DNA of 44,029 nucleotides from an uncultured Sphingosinicella sp. (GCF_902806315.1 NZ_CADCWD010000077.1:1-44029); one strand, 5' to 3'; shown: positions 16,684 to 27,919, numbered from the stretch's first letter. Notes: generated by a model not told the origin, from the letters alone. Translations and numbers: made by a program.

Positions 16684-17589
16684 ATGCCCATCAGTTTCGA
16701 GAACCGGGTTGCGATCGTCACAGGCGCGGGCGGCGGCCTCGGCCGCGCTTATGCCCTGGAGCTTGCCCGGCGTGGCGCAAAAGTAGTCGTCAACGATCTT
16801 GGCGGCGCTCGCGACGGCTCCGGCAGCTCGGACGCGGCGCAGCGCGTGGTAGACGAGATCGAGGCGGCAGGCGGCACAGCCTTCGCGAACGGCGCCAGCG
16901 TCACGGACGAAGCCCAGGTGGCGGCGATGGTCGCCGGCGCAAAGGAACGCTGGGGCGACGTCCATATCCTCATCAACAATGCCGGCATCCTGCGCGACAA
17001 GAGCTTCGCGAAGATGACCATCGACGATTTCCGCGCAGTGCTCGACGTGCATCTGACCGGCTCGGCCATTTGCACGAAGGCGGTCTGGGACCTGATGCGC
17101 GAGCAGAGTTACGGCCGCATCCTGATGACCTCGTCCTCGACCGGCCTTTACGGCAATTTCGGCCAGTCCAATTACGGCGCGGCCAAACTCGGCCTGCTCG
17201 GCTTCGCCAAGACCTTGTCGCTGGAAGGCGCGAAATACGATGTCCGCGTCAACACGCTCGCCCCGACCGCTGCGACGCGCATGACTGAGGACATCTTCCC
17301 GCCCGAGATGCTCGCCGCGTTCAATCCGGAGAATGTCGTCCCCGCGGCGCTTTTCCTCGTTTCGCAGGACGCACCCACCGGCGCAATCATCGGCGCCGGC
17401 GCGGGCGTGTTCCAGGCCGCTTATGTGACGCTCACGCCCGGGGTCGCGCTTCCCGAAGGCGAGCGCACGGTGGAGCAGGTGGCGGCGCATTGGGGAAGGA
17501 TAACCGACCGCAGCGGCGAGATCGTGCCCAAGTCGGGATCGGAGCAGGCGATGCTGATCCTCCAGCAGCTTCAGGGGCTTAAGCAGTAG
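16684..17589 (+). CDS. SDR-family oxidoreductase, (3R)-hydroxyacyl-CoA dehydrogenase-like
   Basis: A 301-residue classical short-chain dehydrogenase. The nucleotide-binding loop is TGAGGGLGRAYALELARRGA, then VNDLGG, NNAG and the catalytic Ser with YGAAK (Tyr-x-x-x-Lys). The VNDLGGARDGSGSS stretch, the LRDKSFAKMT segment and the C-terminal extension past 250 are typical of the dehydrogenase domain of peroxisomal multifunctional enzyme type 2 and its bacterial relatives, which oxidise 3-hydroxyacyl-CoA. A role in fatty-acid or sterol side-chain breakdown is inferred. GGGGAGG lies just upstream of the ATG. No hydratase gene is beside it. Confidence 0.88.
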   Translation: MPISFENRVAIVTGAGGGLGRAYALELARRGAKVVVNDLGGARDGSGSSDAAQRVVDEIEAAGGTAFANGASVTDEAQVAAMVAGAKERWGDVHILINNAGILRDKSFAKMTIDDFRAVLDVHLTGSAICTKAVWDLMREQSYGRILMTSSSTGLYGNFGQSNYGAAKLGLLGFAKTLSLEGAKYDVRVNTLAPTAATRMTEDIFPPEMLAAFNPENVVPAALFLVSQDAPTGAIIGAGAGVFQAAYVTLTPGVALPEGERTVEQVAAHWGRITDRSGEIVPKSGSEQAMLILQQLQGLKQ

Positions 17590-17601
17590 CGGGCGCTGTG
17601 T

Positions 17602-17616
17602 TGTATCTATAATACA
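17602..17616 (+). promoter_or_regulatory. Candidate -10 element within a small palindrome
   Basis: TGTAT-CTATA-ATACA contains a perfect TATAAT (17608-17613) about 42 bp before the next ATG. No clear -35 hexamer was found at the right spacing, so the promoter call is tentative; the palindrome could also be a repressor site. Confidence 0.35.
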
Positions 17617-17654
17617 GCCGTGCTACACGTGAGTCCTCTAGGGAGGAACCGACC

Positions 17655-18737
17655 ATGTACAGCGAAAGCGATCTGGAGGCTGCCGTCGCGGCGGGCGCAT
17701 TGACGCCGGACGCCGCCGCTTCTCTTCGAAGCTACGTCGCGGAAACGCGCGCCGCTCCGGCCGTGGACGAGGAGCATTTCCGGCTCCTGACCGGTTTCAA
17801 CGACATCTTCGTCTCCATCGCGGCCGTGCTTCTGCTCGTTGCGGTTTCATGGATCGGCAACAGCATCCGCATCAATCCCGACCCCGCAATGCCCTCACCC
17901 TTTGCGGGCCTGTTCGTCGCGGCGACGGCCTGGGGTCTGGCCGAGTTCTTCACCCGCAAGCGCCGCATGGCGCTGCCTAGCATCATCCTGCTCCTCGCCT
18001 TTGTCGGCGGCGTGTTCGCAGCTTCGGGCTTGATGCTGGTCAATTTCCTTCCGGAAGAGCTGCTGAATAACAACGTCACTCTTGGCGCGCTTCTCGTCGC
18101 GGGCTGCGCGGCCATTGCGGCGGCTGGAGCCTGGCTCCACTGGCAGCGCTTCCGGGTGCCGATCACCATCGCTGCCGGTGCGGCCGCAGTGGTCGGCCTC
18201 GTGCTGGCCCTCATCGCATCCGTCATGGGCGACACGCCGCAGATCGAGCAGATCATGCTCGGCTTCGGCCTCGCGCTCGGCATCGGCGTGTTCCTGTTCG
18301 CAATGTGGTGGGATTCGTCCGACCCGCGCCGCGAAACGCGCCGTTCGGACGTCGCCTTCTGGCTGCACCTGCTGGCCGCTCCGTTGATCGTGCACCCGGT
18401 CTTCTCGCTGCTCGGCCTCACGGACGGCAACGCGACTGTGATCGAAGCCATCGTGGTGCTGCTCGTCTACGTGGTGCTTGGGCTCACGGCGCTGGCGATC
18501 GACCGGCGGGCCTTGCTGGTGTCGGCGCTCGCCTACGTGCTTTTCGCCCTCAACAGCGTCTTCCGCGAATATGGCGCGGTGGAGCTCAGCGTCGCCCTTA
18601 CGGCGCTGGTGATCGGCTCTGCCCTGCTGCTGCTCTCCGCCTTCTGGCACAGCGTGCGGCGCAGCGTGGTGCAGCCGCTTCCGGCCAACCTCAGGGCACG
18701 CCTGCCGGTCACCGATCGGGCGACCGTCACGGCTTGA
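17655..18737 (+). CDS. Multi-spanning membrane protein, DUF2157-like
   Basis: A 360-residue inner-membrane protein. A soluble N-terminus of about 45 residues (SESDLEAAVAAGALTPDAAASL) resembles the helix-turn-helix-like start of DUF2157 proteins and is followed by about ten hydrophobic segments. The family has no known function. GGGAGGA precedes the ATG. The gene stands alone: the SDR gene ends 65 bp before it and a palindromic repeat follows. Confidence 0.7.
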   Translation: MYSESDLEAAVAAGALTPDAAASLRSYVAETRAAPAVDEEHFRLLTGFNDIFVSIAAVLLLVAVSWIGNSIRINPDPAMPSPFAGLFVAATAWGLAEFFTRKRRMALPSIILLLAFVGGVFAASGLMLVNFLPEELLNNNVTLGALLVAGCAAIAAAGAWLHWQRFRVPITIAAGAAAVVGLVLALIASVMGDTPQIEQIMLGFGLALGIGVFLFAMWWDSSDPRRETRRSDVAFWLHLLAAPLIVHPVFSLLGLTDGNATVIEAIVVLLVYVVLGLTALAIDRRALLVSALAYVLFALNSVFREYGAVELSVALTALVIGSALLLLSAFWHSVRRSVVQPLPANLRARLPVTDRATVTA

Positions 18738-18746
18738 GAACACTCC

Positions 18747-18771
18747 TCCCCTCCCCCCAATGGGGAGGGGA
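18747..18771. repeat. Dispersed palindromic element, copy 1
   Basis: TCCCCTCCCC pairs with GGGGAGGGGA over 10 bp around CCAAT. It lies between converging genes and may also terminate transcription. A near-identical copy in the opposite orientation occurs at 22454-22483. Confidence 0.7.
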
Positions 18772-18776
18772 TCTCC

Positions 18777-19121
18777 TTATTGGTTGACGACCTTCATCAG
18801 CCGCCGCTCGATCGGCGAGAGCACCGGCCCAAGCTCCTGGCCACGCTTCAGCACCACGCCATTCTCCCCGATCAGCGCCCACATGCCTTGTTTGTTGCGC
18901 AGCGCAGGGCGCTTCTCGACCTTGAACTCCGGCCGCTCGGCCGTGCGGCGGAAGGCCCAGAAGGAGGCCGCATCGCCGCGAAACTCGATCGCATAATCCT
19001 TCCACTGACCCGCCGAAACCATGCGGCCGTAGAGGTCCATGATGCGCGACAGCTCGGCCCGTTCGAACCCGACCTGGGTGGCGGGCGATTTCGATGCCGG
19101 AAAAGGGTGGACCGTTCCCAT
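18777..19121 (-). CDS. DUF2794 domain-containing protein
   Basis: A 114-residue protein of an alphaproteobacterial family of unknown function. The recognisable core is FERAELSRIMDLYGRMVSAGQW, then DYAIEF, FRRTAERPEFKVEKRPALRNKQG and VLKRGQELGPVL. It starts at the cysE stop (1-nt overlap, TGATG), so it is probably translated from the same mRNA. No catalytic residues are evident. Confidence 0.85.
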   Translation of the reverse strand: MGTVHPFPASKSPATQVGFERAELSRIMDLYGRMVSAGQWKDYAIEFRGDAASFWAFRRTAERPEFKVEKRPALRNKQGMWALIGENGVVLKRGQELGPVLSPIERRLMKVVNQ

Positions 19122-19864
19122 CAGGCCCGATCCTGCTTCGAAGCGGCCCGCGCCCGGGAATCCGGCTCGTGATCTTGGGGCGGCTGCAATGCCGCCTCGC
19201 CGCCGTCCCGTTCCTCGATCAGCTCCGCCAACCTCTTCCTCAATTGCTCGACCTCGCAGCGCAGGATTTCGAGCTTCTGCGTCGAGGGATCATACATTTC
19301 GTTGCACGGAGTGCCATAGGGAACGAAGCCGGTCTTATACTGGCCCGCATCGACCAGGGTGGAACGGGCCGGGATGCCGATCATCGTCGCCCCTTCCGGC
19401 ACGTCCTTGGTGACCACGGCATTGGCGCCGATCCGCGCCCGGGCGCCCACAAGGATGGGACCCAGCACCTGCGCACCCGATCCGATGATCACGCCGTCGC
19501 CGATGGTCGGGTGGCGCTTGCCCGGGGTGCCGTCGGTTGGGTTGGTGCCGCCCAAAGTCACTTGCTGGTAGATCGTCACCTCGTCACCGATTTCCGCGCT
19601 CTCGCCGATCACGACGAAGCCGTGATCGATGAAGAAATTGCGGCCGATCACCGCGCCGGGATGGATGTCGATGGCAGTGATCATGCGGGAAAAATGGTTG
19701 ACCAGCCGCGCGAGGAAGTAGAGCTCGCCCTTGAACAGCCAGTGCGCGACGCGGTGCAGCCCGAGCGCCCAGACGCCGGGATAGAGCAAGACCTCCCAGC
19801 GCGAGCGCGGCGCGGGATCGCGCGCCTTCACGCTTTCCAGATAATCGACCAGCCCAGACGGCAT
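19121..19864 (-). CDS. cysE: Serine O-acetyltransferase
   Basis: Transfers acetyl from acetyl-CoA to serine, the entry step to cysteine. The 247 residues hold a helical N-terminal part ([19 protein letters not shown]), then left-handed beta-helix repeats: [18 protein letters not shown] with the catalytic-type His, then [22 protein letters not shown], and [10 protein letters not shown]. The N-terminal domain is shorter than in enteric CysE and matches the EpsC-like bacterial form. The C-terminal 60 residues form a charged, possibly coiled-coil region ([20 protein letters not shown]). Confidence 0.9.
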   Translation of the reverse strand: MPSGLVDYLESVKARDPAPRSRWEVLLYPGVWALGLHRVAHWLFKGELYFLARLVNHFSRMITAIDIHPGAVIGRNFFIDHGFVVIGESAEIGDEVTIYQQVTLGGTNPTDGTPGKRHPTIGDGVIIGSGAQVLGPILVGARARIGANAVVTKDVPEGATMIGIPARSTLVDAGQYKTGFVPYGTPCNEMYDPSTQKLEILRCEVEQLRKRLAELIEERDGGEAALQPPQDHEPDSRARAASKQDRA

Positions 19865-20012
19865 CAGGCAAGATCTCGCTCAGTCACGGAGGCGAAGATA
19901 GGGGAGGCTTGCGCGAAATGCCAGAAAGGCGCGCATTTTCACCGGCGCACCAGAACGTGCCGCTGCCGCGCCGCAACACCATCGCCCGGGTCGATCACAG
20001 TCACAGGTTTAA

Positions 20013-22385
<2,373 letters not shown>

Positions 22386-22453
22386 CCGAAACAGGATCCG
22401 GATTGCTGGAATCCGGAACCGCTCCAGCCGAATAGACCATGGTAGTGCCCCAA

Positions 22454-22483
22454 GGAGCCCTCCCCATTGTGGGGGAGGGCTCC
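22454..22483. repeat. Dispersed palindromic element, copy 2
   Basis: GGAGCCCTCCCC pairs with GGGGAGGGCTCC over 12 bp around a 6-nt loop. Read on the other strand its core CCCTCCCC...CAATGGGGAGGG matches the element at 18747-18771 except for one extra base. It lies 68 bp after the katG stop and can also act as a terminator. Confidence 0.75.
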
Positions 22484-22535
22484 GTGACCCTCAACAGAAG
22501 CACCGACTTCGGGGCTGTTCTTCATCGACAGATTT

Positions 22536-22557
22536 GATTAGATCGCGCTGACTAATC
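22536..22557. promoter_or_regulatory. Inverted repeat before oxyR, candidate operator
   Basis: GATTAG-N10-CTAATC is a perfect 6-bp inverted repeat 10 bp before the oxyR ATG. LysR-type regulators often control themselves through such sites, but the spacing does not match the classical OxyR ATAG-N7-CTAT pattern, so OxyR binding is a guess. Confidence 0.4.
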
Positions 22558-22567
22558 GAAGGTGTCG

Positions 22568-23482
22568 ATGACCTCCTACCTTCCCACCCTGAAGCAGCTC
22601 CAATATCTGGTCGCGCTGAAGGATCATGGCCATTTCGGCCGTGCGGCCGACGCCTGCTTCGTCACTCAGTCGACCCTCTCGGCAGGCTTGCGCGAGCTCG
22701 AATCGCTGATCGGCGTCACGCTTGTAGAGCGGACGCGGCGGGTGGTGCGGTTCACGGCGCTCGGCATCCGGATCGCTGAGAAAGCGCGGCGGATCCTCAG
22801 CCAGGCCGAGGAACTAAGCGACATGGCGCGGGCCGCGGGTAAGCCGCTCTCAGGCGAGCTGCGCATGGGAGTCATCCCCACCATCGCCCCATTTCTGCTG
22901 CCGACCCTGCTCCCCAAACTTCGAGGCGAGTGGCCCGATCTCAAGCTCTATCTGCGCGAGGAGCCGAGCCAGGCCGCCTGCGACTCCCTCCACCGCGGCG
23001 GGCTCGATTGCGTGCTGCTCGCGCTTCCCTATGGCTGCGGCGAGGTAGATTCAGCGGAGTTGTTCGACGATCGTTTGTTCGTCGCCTTTCCGCCGGGAGA
23101 TGACGGTGCGGTGGCGAGCGGCCCCGTCGCCGCGAGCGAGATTGACGAAAGCCGCCTGCTGCTGCTCGAGGACGGCCATTGCCTGAAGGAGCATGCCCTC
23201 GCCGCCTGCAATCGGCCCGAGCTGCGCGCCGAGGCAGCGATGCTTGGCACTTCGCTCCACACGCTCGTGCAGATGGTGGACAATGGCCTCGGCGTGACGA
23301 TGGTCCCCGAGATGGCGCTGCTGGCGGGGCTGCTGGAGGGCACGGGCGTGATCGCGCGGCCGCTCCAGGCGGAGCATGCCTCGCGCCGGATTGCGCTCAT
23401 CTGGCGAAAGGGCAGCCCCCGCGACAAGGAATTCCGCCTGCTCGCCGACGCGCTTCGGCAGGCACGCACCGATCATCATTGA
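22568..23482 (+). CDS. oxyR: Hydrogen-peroxide-inducible activator OxyR
   Basis: A 304-residue LysR-type regulator. The N-terminal helix-turn-helix is visible in FGRAADACFVTQSTLSAGLRE. In the sensor domain LLLLEDGHCLKEHALAAC has cysteines at 205 and 214, nine residues apart as in the peroxide-sensing pair of E. coli OxyR (199 and 208), and the surrounding DGHCL is the family motif. The ATG at 22568 has GAAGG about 6 nt upstream; a GTG at 22562 would have no spacing to it. Its position after katG indicates that katG is a target. Confidence 0.94.
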   Translation: MTSYLPTLKQLQYLVALKDHGHFGRAADACFVTQSTLSAGLRELESLIGVTLVERTRRVVRFTALGIRIAEKARRILSQAEELSDMARAAGKPLSGELRMGVIPTIAPFLLPTLLPKLRGEWPDLKLYLREEPSQAACDSLHRGGLDCVLLALPYGCGEVDSAELFDDRLFVAFPPGDDGAVASGPVAASEIDESRLLLLEDGHCLKEHALAACNRPELRAEAAMLGTSLHTLVQMVDNGLGVTMVPEMALLAGLLEGTGVIARPLQAEHASRRIALIWRKGSPRDKEFRLLADALRQARTDHH

Positions 23483-23511
23483 AGGCGCGCCCCTTCCCCC
23501 ACCGCAGCGTC

Positions 23512-24114
23512 ATGGTTAAGGGCCGGCTGGTGTCCAAGCATCTCGGCAGCCTTGCCCTTATCGCCCTGATCGCGGGGTGCGTCGCTCCCAGCGAGGAGAC
23601 GGGCGCGGGCGCAGGTGCGCCCGTCGTCGCCAACCCCATCGTCGGCGGCGCGGCCATGTATCCGACACGCACGATCATCCAGAACGCCGCCAACTCGCGG
23701 GATCATTCGACCTTCGTGCAAGCCGTCCGGGCGGCGGGGCTGACCGAAAGGCTTGGGAACGCGGGTCCGTTCACCGTCTTCGCTCCGACCAACGCCGCCT
23801 TCGACAAGCTCCCGACGGGCACGGTCCAGACCCTGCTCGACCCAGCCAACAAGAGCCTCCTCGCGAACATCCTCAATTATCATGTGGTGCCGGGGCGCAA
23901 GACGAGCACGCAGATAGCGGCCGACATCCGCGCAGGCGGCGGCGGCGCCACCTACACCAGCGCGGCGGGCGGCACGCTCCGCGCGCGGATGGAGGGCAAT
24001 GTTCTCATCGTTTCCGATGTGAAGGGAGGCCGCAGCCGAGTCATGCAAGCGGACGTGACGCAGTCGAACGGCGTCATGCACGTCGTCGATACTGTCCTTC
24101 TCCCGCCCCTCTGA
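23512..24114 (+). CDS. Fasciclin-domain lipoprotein
   Basis: A 200-residue exported protein. A short signal peptide ends in LIAGC, a lipobox, so the protein is probably anchored to the membrane by a lipidated Cys. The single FAS1 domain covers about 60-200: the H1 motif is FTVFAPTNAAFDKLP and the YH motif is LNYHVVPGR, and it ends with the MHVVDTVLLPPL strand. FAS1 domains mediate adhesion in several systems; the role here is unknown. It lies 29 nt after oxyR, and its start has only a weak ribosome binding site. Confidence 0.88.
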   Translation: MVKGRLVSKHLGSLALIALIAGCVAPSEETGAGAGAPVVANPIVGGAAMYPTRTIIQNAANSRDHSTFVQAVRAAGLTERLGNAGPFTVFAPTNAAFDKLPTGTVQTLLDPANKSLLANILNYHVVPGRKTSTQIAADIRAGGGGATYTSAAGGTLRARMEGNVLIVSDVKGGRSRVMQADVTQSNGVMHVVDTVLLPPL

Positions 24115-24178
24115 GGCGGCATCAGACTCTCCATGTCAGCAGAAGTGCCCCTCCCCGCTTCGCCGCGAAGGAACGGCC

Positions 24179-24745
24179 TTAATCCATGTGCCTGAGGCCG
24201 ACGCGGAGGTAATCCCAGCCGGTAATGAGAGTGAGGATCGCCGCCGCCCAGAGGCTGGCGAGGCCGACATCGTGCACCCATTCCCATTGCGGCACCGAGC
24301 CGCCGAGGATCAGAGCGCCCAACGCGACGAGCTGGAGCGTCGTCTTCCATTTGGCCAGCGCGCTGACCGGCACGGACACCTGCAGCCCCGCAAGGAATTC
24401 GCGCAGGCCCGACACGGTGATTTCGCGCAGCAGGATGACTAAAGCGGGGATGATGTGGAAGTCGTGGATCACCGGCTCACCGCTCGCCTGTCGGCTGGAG
24501 ATCAGCATCACGATCACCGCCACGACCATGATCTTGTCGGCGATCGGATCGAGGAAGATGCCGAGCCGCGAAACGGTTTTCTGAGCGCGGGCGAGATAGC
24601 CGTCGAAATAATCGGTGATGCCGACGAGGCAGTAGAGGACGAAGGTGATGGCGTAATCGTACCAGCTCGGCTTCCAGAGCAGGTAGACGAGGATCGGCAC
24701 GGCCAGGATGCGCGAAAGGGTGAGGATGTTGGGAAGCGTGAGCAT
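24179..24745 (-). CDS. pgsA: CDP-diacylglycerol--glycerol-3-phosphate 3-phosphatidyltransferase
   Basis: Makes phosphatidylglycerol phosphate, the committed step to phosphatidylglycerol and cardiolipin, in the inner membrane. The 188 residues include the CDP-alcohol phosphotransferase motif DG-x2-AR-x8-G-x3-D-x3-D (DGYLARAQKTVSRLGIFLDP, then IADK) and several membrane segments. NILTLSRI near the start is typical. The ATG at 24745 has AAGGGG about 8 nt upstream, better placed than the GTG at 24754. It converges with the fasciclin gene. Confidence 0.93.
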   Translation of the reverse strand: MLTLPNILTLSRILAVPILVYLLWKPSWYDYAITFVLYCLVGITDYFDGYLARAQKTVSRLGIFLDPIADKIMVVAVIVMLISSRQASGEPVIHDFHIIPALVILLREITVSGLREFLAGLQVSVPVSALAKWKTTLQLVALGALILGGSVPQWEWVHDVGLASLWAAAILTLITGWDYLRVGLRHMD

Positions 24746-24887
24746 CTGCCCCACCCCTTAGCGCGTCCGGCTTAACAATGGGAGCGGCAGTGACGAGGGG
24801 TGCCGCCGCCGACGCTCCATCTCTGGACGCGCGCCCAGAAGCCGCTATGACGCCTCTGACATGCGTGGCCGCCGAGTGAAGCGTTAG

Positions 24888-26171
24888 ATGGAAGCCTCCC
24901 TCGGCCTGCTTGGCAAGCGCCGCTTCCTGCCGCTGTTCGTCACCCAGTTCCTGGGCGCATTCAACGACAATCTCTACAAGTCGGCGATGGTGATCCTGGT
25001 CACCTACGCAGTCTATAATGACGAGACCAAGGAGGCGACGTTCAACGCCATCGCTGGCGGTCTCTTCATCCTCCCCTTCTTCCTTTTCTCCGCGCTTGCC
25101 GGGCAGCTGGCGGATTCGAGCGACAAAGCCCGGATCATCCGCATCGTGAAGACGGCCGAAATCTTCATCATGGTCGGCGGCGCCATCGGTCTCATCCTGC
25201 ACAACATCCCGCTGCTGCTCGCGGGCCTGTTCGCGATGGGAGTCCATTCGAGCTTCTTCGGCCCGATCAAATACGCCATCCTTCCTCAGCATCTCAAAGG
25301 AGACGAGGTTCTCGGCGGAACCGGGTTGGTGGAGGCCGGCACGTACGGCGCAATCCTGCTCGGCACGATCGCAGGTGGCCTGCTCGGGCGCGAGCATTAC
25401 AATATCGCGGCGGCCGGCGTGCTCGCCGTCGCCGTCCTGGGGTGGATCGTCGGCCGGATGGTGCCCGCCGCGCCCCCGGAATCGGACGCGCCGCCGCTCA
25501 AGATGGACTGGCACATCATCCGGGCGTCGATCACCCTGGTGAACGCTACCCTCCACATCCCACGGCTGTTCCTGGCGATCGCCGCGATCAGCTTCTTCTG
25601 GTCGATGGGAGCCATCCTCGCGGCGCAGTTCCCGCCCCTGGTGAAGAACGTGCTCCACGCGAACGAGGAAGTCGCAACCGCCTTTCTCGCCATCTTCTCG
25701 ATCGGGGTCGCTGTCGGCTCGGTAGCGATCAATCGCCTGCTCGCCGGCCGAGTGCTCGCGAAGTTCGCTCCCGCAGCCGCGATCGCGATGGGGCTGTTCG
25801 TGCTCCACCTCTACTGGAACGTACTGAGCTGGCCCGTCACGTCCGGCCCGCTGCTCGACTTCAAGACGTTCGCCCTGATCGGCCAGGCCGAATGGGTGAT
25901 GTTCGACCTGTTCGGAGTTGCCGTGGCCGGCGGCATGTTCGTGGTGCCGCTCTACGCCTTTCTTACCACGACGGTGCCGAAATCCGAGACCGCACGCACT
26001 GTGGCCGCCAACAACATCGTCAATTCAGGTGCGATGGTGCTGTCGGCTCTGATCCTGACCGGCCTCGTTCAGATCGGCGTCTCGGTCGAAGGCACTTTGC
26101 TTCTGGTGGCGGCCATGAGCCCAATCGCGGCCTGGATCGGCTGGAAGCTTCACCTCGCCTGCGACTGCTGA
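24888..26171 (+). CDS. MFS transporter, LplT-like
   Basis: A 427-residue carrier with about twelve hydrophobic segments. The N-terminal FVTQFLGAFNDNLYKSAMVIL and the SSFFGPIKYAILPQ loop are characteristic of the lysophospholipid transporter branch (LplT and the carrier half of Aas-like fusions). It would flip lysophospholipids across the inner membrane for repair, but substrate is inferred from family. No acyltransferase domain is fused and none is encoded beside it. The divergent neighbour is pgsA, another phospholipid gene. Confidence 0.82.
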   Translation: MEASLGLLGKRRFLPLFVTQFLGAFNDNLYKSAMVILVTYAVYNDETKEATFNAIAGGLFILPFFLFSALAGQLADSSDKARIIRIVKTAEIFIMVGGAIGLILHNIPLLLAGLFAMGVHSSFFGPIKYAILPQHLKGDEVLGGTGLVEAGTYGAILLGTIAGGLLGREHYNIAAAGVLAVAVLGWIVGRMVPAAPPESDAPPLKMDWHIIRASITLVNATLHIPRLFLAIAAISFFWSMGAILAAQFPPLVKNVLHANEEVATAFLAIFSIGVAVGSVAINRLLAGRVLAKFAPAAAIAMGLFVLHLYWNVLSWPVTSGPLLDFKTFALIGQAEWVMFDLFGVAVAGGMFVVPLYAFLTTTVPKSETARTVAANNIVNSGAMVLSALILTGLVQIGVSVEGTLLLVAAMSPIAAWIGWKLHLACDC

Positions 26172-26184
26172 TCGCTCCCCAAGA

Positions 26185-26358
26185 TCAGCTCAGATAGGTT
26201 CCGAAGAAGACCAGGCCCGCGATCCAGCCCGTCGAGAAGAGCTTGAGGTCGCCCAGGGGGTCCTTCTCAACTTCCGTGGGGAGGTTCTGCCAACGTCCGC
26301 GGGCGCGAAGATGCGGCTTCCTGTAATTGCGGACGATGAGGGGCGAGAGGCGGTTCAT
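26185..26358 (-). CDS. 57-residue single-pass membrane protein
   Basis: A small open frame, MNRLSPLIVRNYRKPHLRARG at the start, then an acidic linker (TEVEKDPLGDLKL) and a C-terminal hydrophobic segment (GWIAGLVFFGTYLS) that ends at the stop. The basic N-terminus and tail segment suggest a C-tail-anchored inner-membrane protein. Its stop lies 13 bp from the converging MFS stop. Ribosome binding sites upstream are only fair (GATGAGG). I do not recognise a named family. Confidence 0.55.
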   Translation of the reverse strand: MNRLSPLIVRNYRKPHLRARGRWQNLPTEVEKDPLGDLKLFSTGWIAGLVFFGTYLS

Positions 26359-26589
26359 GCCTCATCCGTTAACGCCCTCTTTACCAGCGCATCAAGCGGC
26401 TAAAGCCACGCTCGGGAGCCAAGTCCCAGGGCGGAACAGTTGAGACGCGCGGGATTACCGCCCACTCGCGGCACATGCCGAGACGCAGCCGACTGGGCCG
26501 CAGCCGACCCGCACGCAATTCTTCTAAGTGGGGTGCTGACGAACCGCCGGTGTCCTCACCGGCGGGAGGGAAGTCTCAAGCCCGCGAGT

Positions 26590-26781
26590 TCACGCCTGAA
26601 GGCGGTTGCTTTGTGAGTTCGAGCCGGAGCCTTGGCGGAGCGCCTGGTGCGCCATGTCGCGATAGCGGCTCGCGCGCGCTTGGTGGCCGCTGGCGGCGAG
26701 GCCGCTGCACTGGCGAGCGAGCTTCAGCTCCTTCTCCGCCCGATGCGCCCAATATTCAGCCTCATCCCGAAACGCTGCCAT
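26590..26781 (-). CDS. Small helical hypothetical protein
   Basis: A 63-residue soluble protein starting MAAFRDEAEYWAHRAEKELKLA with a second helix SRYRDMAHQALRQGSGSN. A perfect GGAGG at 26787-26791, 5 nt before the ATG, decides the start; the open frame extends 25 residues upstream without support. Its helices resemble the short protein at 7704-7883. Function unknown. Confidence 0.65.
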   Translation of the reverse strand: MAAFRDEAEYWAHRAEKELKLARQCSGLAASGHQARASRYRDMAHQALRQGSGSNSQSNRLQA

Positions 26782-26922
26782 GCCGACCTCCTGACGCGAG
26801 CATAAGCAGGCAAGACTTAGCGAAGGGTTGATGAACCGGACCCGAATTTCGAGCACGGGCCTGATTCTTGATCGATGCGGCGCAGTGCTTGGGAGGCAGT
26901 GCTCGGAAGGCCGTGCTCGCGG

Positions 26923-27714
26923 CTAATTGCCGCCGAACGTATAGGTCAATGCGAGGCCGCCCGAGAGCTGGTCGCGCGAGCCGAATTGCCTGACGATGGG
27001 CGAGCGCGCCGCGTCGCCGACCAGCCGGTCATATTTGGCATAGCTGTAGATGCCCCAACGACCGCCGAGCTGGTAAAGGAAGCCTGCGTTTCCGCCGACT
27101 GCCTGCACGCCGCCGCCCGGGCGATAGGCCGCCAATCCCGAAGCCACCGCTTCCGAAGGCGTCACCCCGAAATAGGCGCGATGATAGCGGCCGTCCGACA
27201 GGGTGACGCGCGGCCCGAGCGAGAAGAGATAACGATCCCGGTCGCGGATGATGTAATCGGCGCCGACATTGCCGCTCCAGCCGTCATGGCCTCCGATCCC
27301 CCTCCTGCCTTCTGCGCGGACGCGGAAGCTGGGGCTCAACTTATATTCGACGAAAGCGCCGACCTCGACGGTCGTGGAGACCTTGTTCAGCGGCGCGCCG
27401 ACATCCTTGGCCGTCCGGCTGCCTTCAATGCTCAAGACGGGGCCGAATTCGAAGCCGCCGGAGTCGAGGATCGAGAATCCGAAGCTCTCGTCCGCCGCTT
27501 CGAAGTCGAACGGATCGTCGCCGCGCGCGACCGCCACGTCCACCAAGGGGATGACGTCATGGTTGTCGGAGCCAGGATAGCTCGGCACGAGCTGCGCGCC
27601 GAGGCCGACACGAACCCGCCTGCTTCGTTCCTCGCCCTCTTCCTGAGCGAAAGCGGCGGTGGGAAGGAGGGCGGAAAGGGCCGCGGCAGCGGCGACGAAG
27701 CTGTTTCTGCGCAT
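26923..27714 (-). CDS. MipA/OmpV family outer-membrane protein
   Basis: A 263-residue beta-barrel. The start at 27714 gives the signal peptide MRRNSFVAAAAALSALLPTA ending in FAQ; the longer frame upstream adds 23 unrelated residues. Family features are VGLGAQLVPSYPGSDNHDVIPLVDV near the N-terminus, the AYFGVTPSEAVASGL segment and a terminal strand GLALTYTFGGN. MipA scaffolds murein enzymes in E. coli, but most homologs are uncharacterised and some respond to stress or antibiotics. Confidence 0.88.
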   Translation of the reverse strand: MRRNSFVAAAAALSALLPTAAFAQEEGEERSRRVRVGLGAQLVPSYPGSDNHDVIPLVDVAVARGDDPFDFEAADESFGFSILDSGGFEFGPVLSIEGSRTAKDVGAPLNKVSTTVEVGAFVEYKLSPSFRVRAEGRRGIGGHDGWSGNVGADYIIRDRDRYLFSLGPRVTLSDGRYHRAYFGVTPSEAVASGLAAYRPGGGVQAVGGNAGFLYQLGGRWGIYSYAKYDRLVGDAARSPIVRQFGSRDQLSGGLALTYTFGGN

Positions 27715-27893
27715 TGCGGTGTAACCTACAGCAATCGATTTCGTTGCGCAGCTGGAAAGAACTTCGTGAAGCGGTACGAACACAGCATACCAGAGACATC
27801 AGCGAGATGCCGGCTGAGGTGTTCTGGAGAATGTAGACGTCAAGACACGTCCGCAGCCCTCCGTCGCTGAAGCTTCGGAGGGCGTCCTGGATA

Positions 27894-27910
27894 GCTCGCC
27901 TCTGGCGAGC
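27894..27910 (-). terminator. Stem-loop after the tRNA gene
   Basis: GCTCGCC-TCT-GGCGAGC is a perfect 7-bp hairpin beginning 9 nt past the encoded CCA. A second stem (27856-27863 with 27876-27883, 8 bp) lies further on. Neither has a T-run, so they may act in 3' processing as well as termination. Confidence 0.5.
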
Positions 27911-27919
27911 GACGCAGGC

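Noticed and set aside
26475-26831. A 118-codon plus-strand frame
   Set aside because: Overlaps a short minus-strand gene that has a perfect ribosome binding site, and its composition is random-like.
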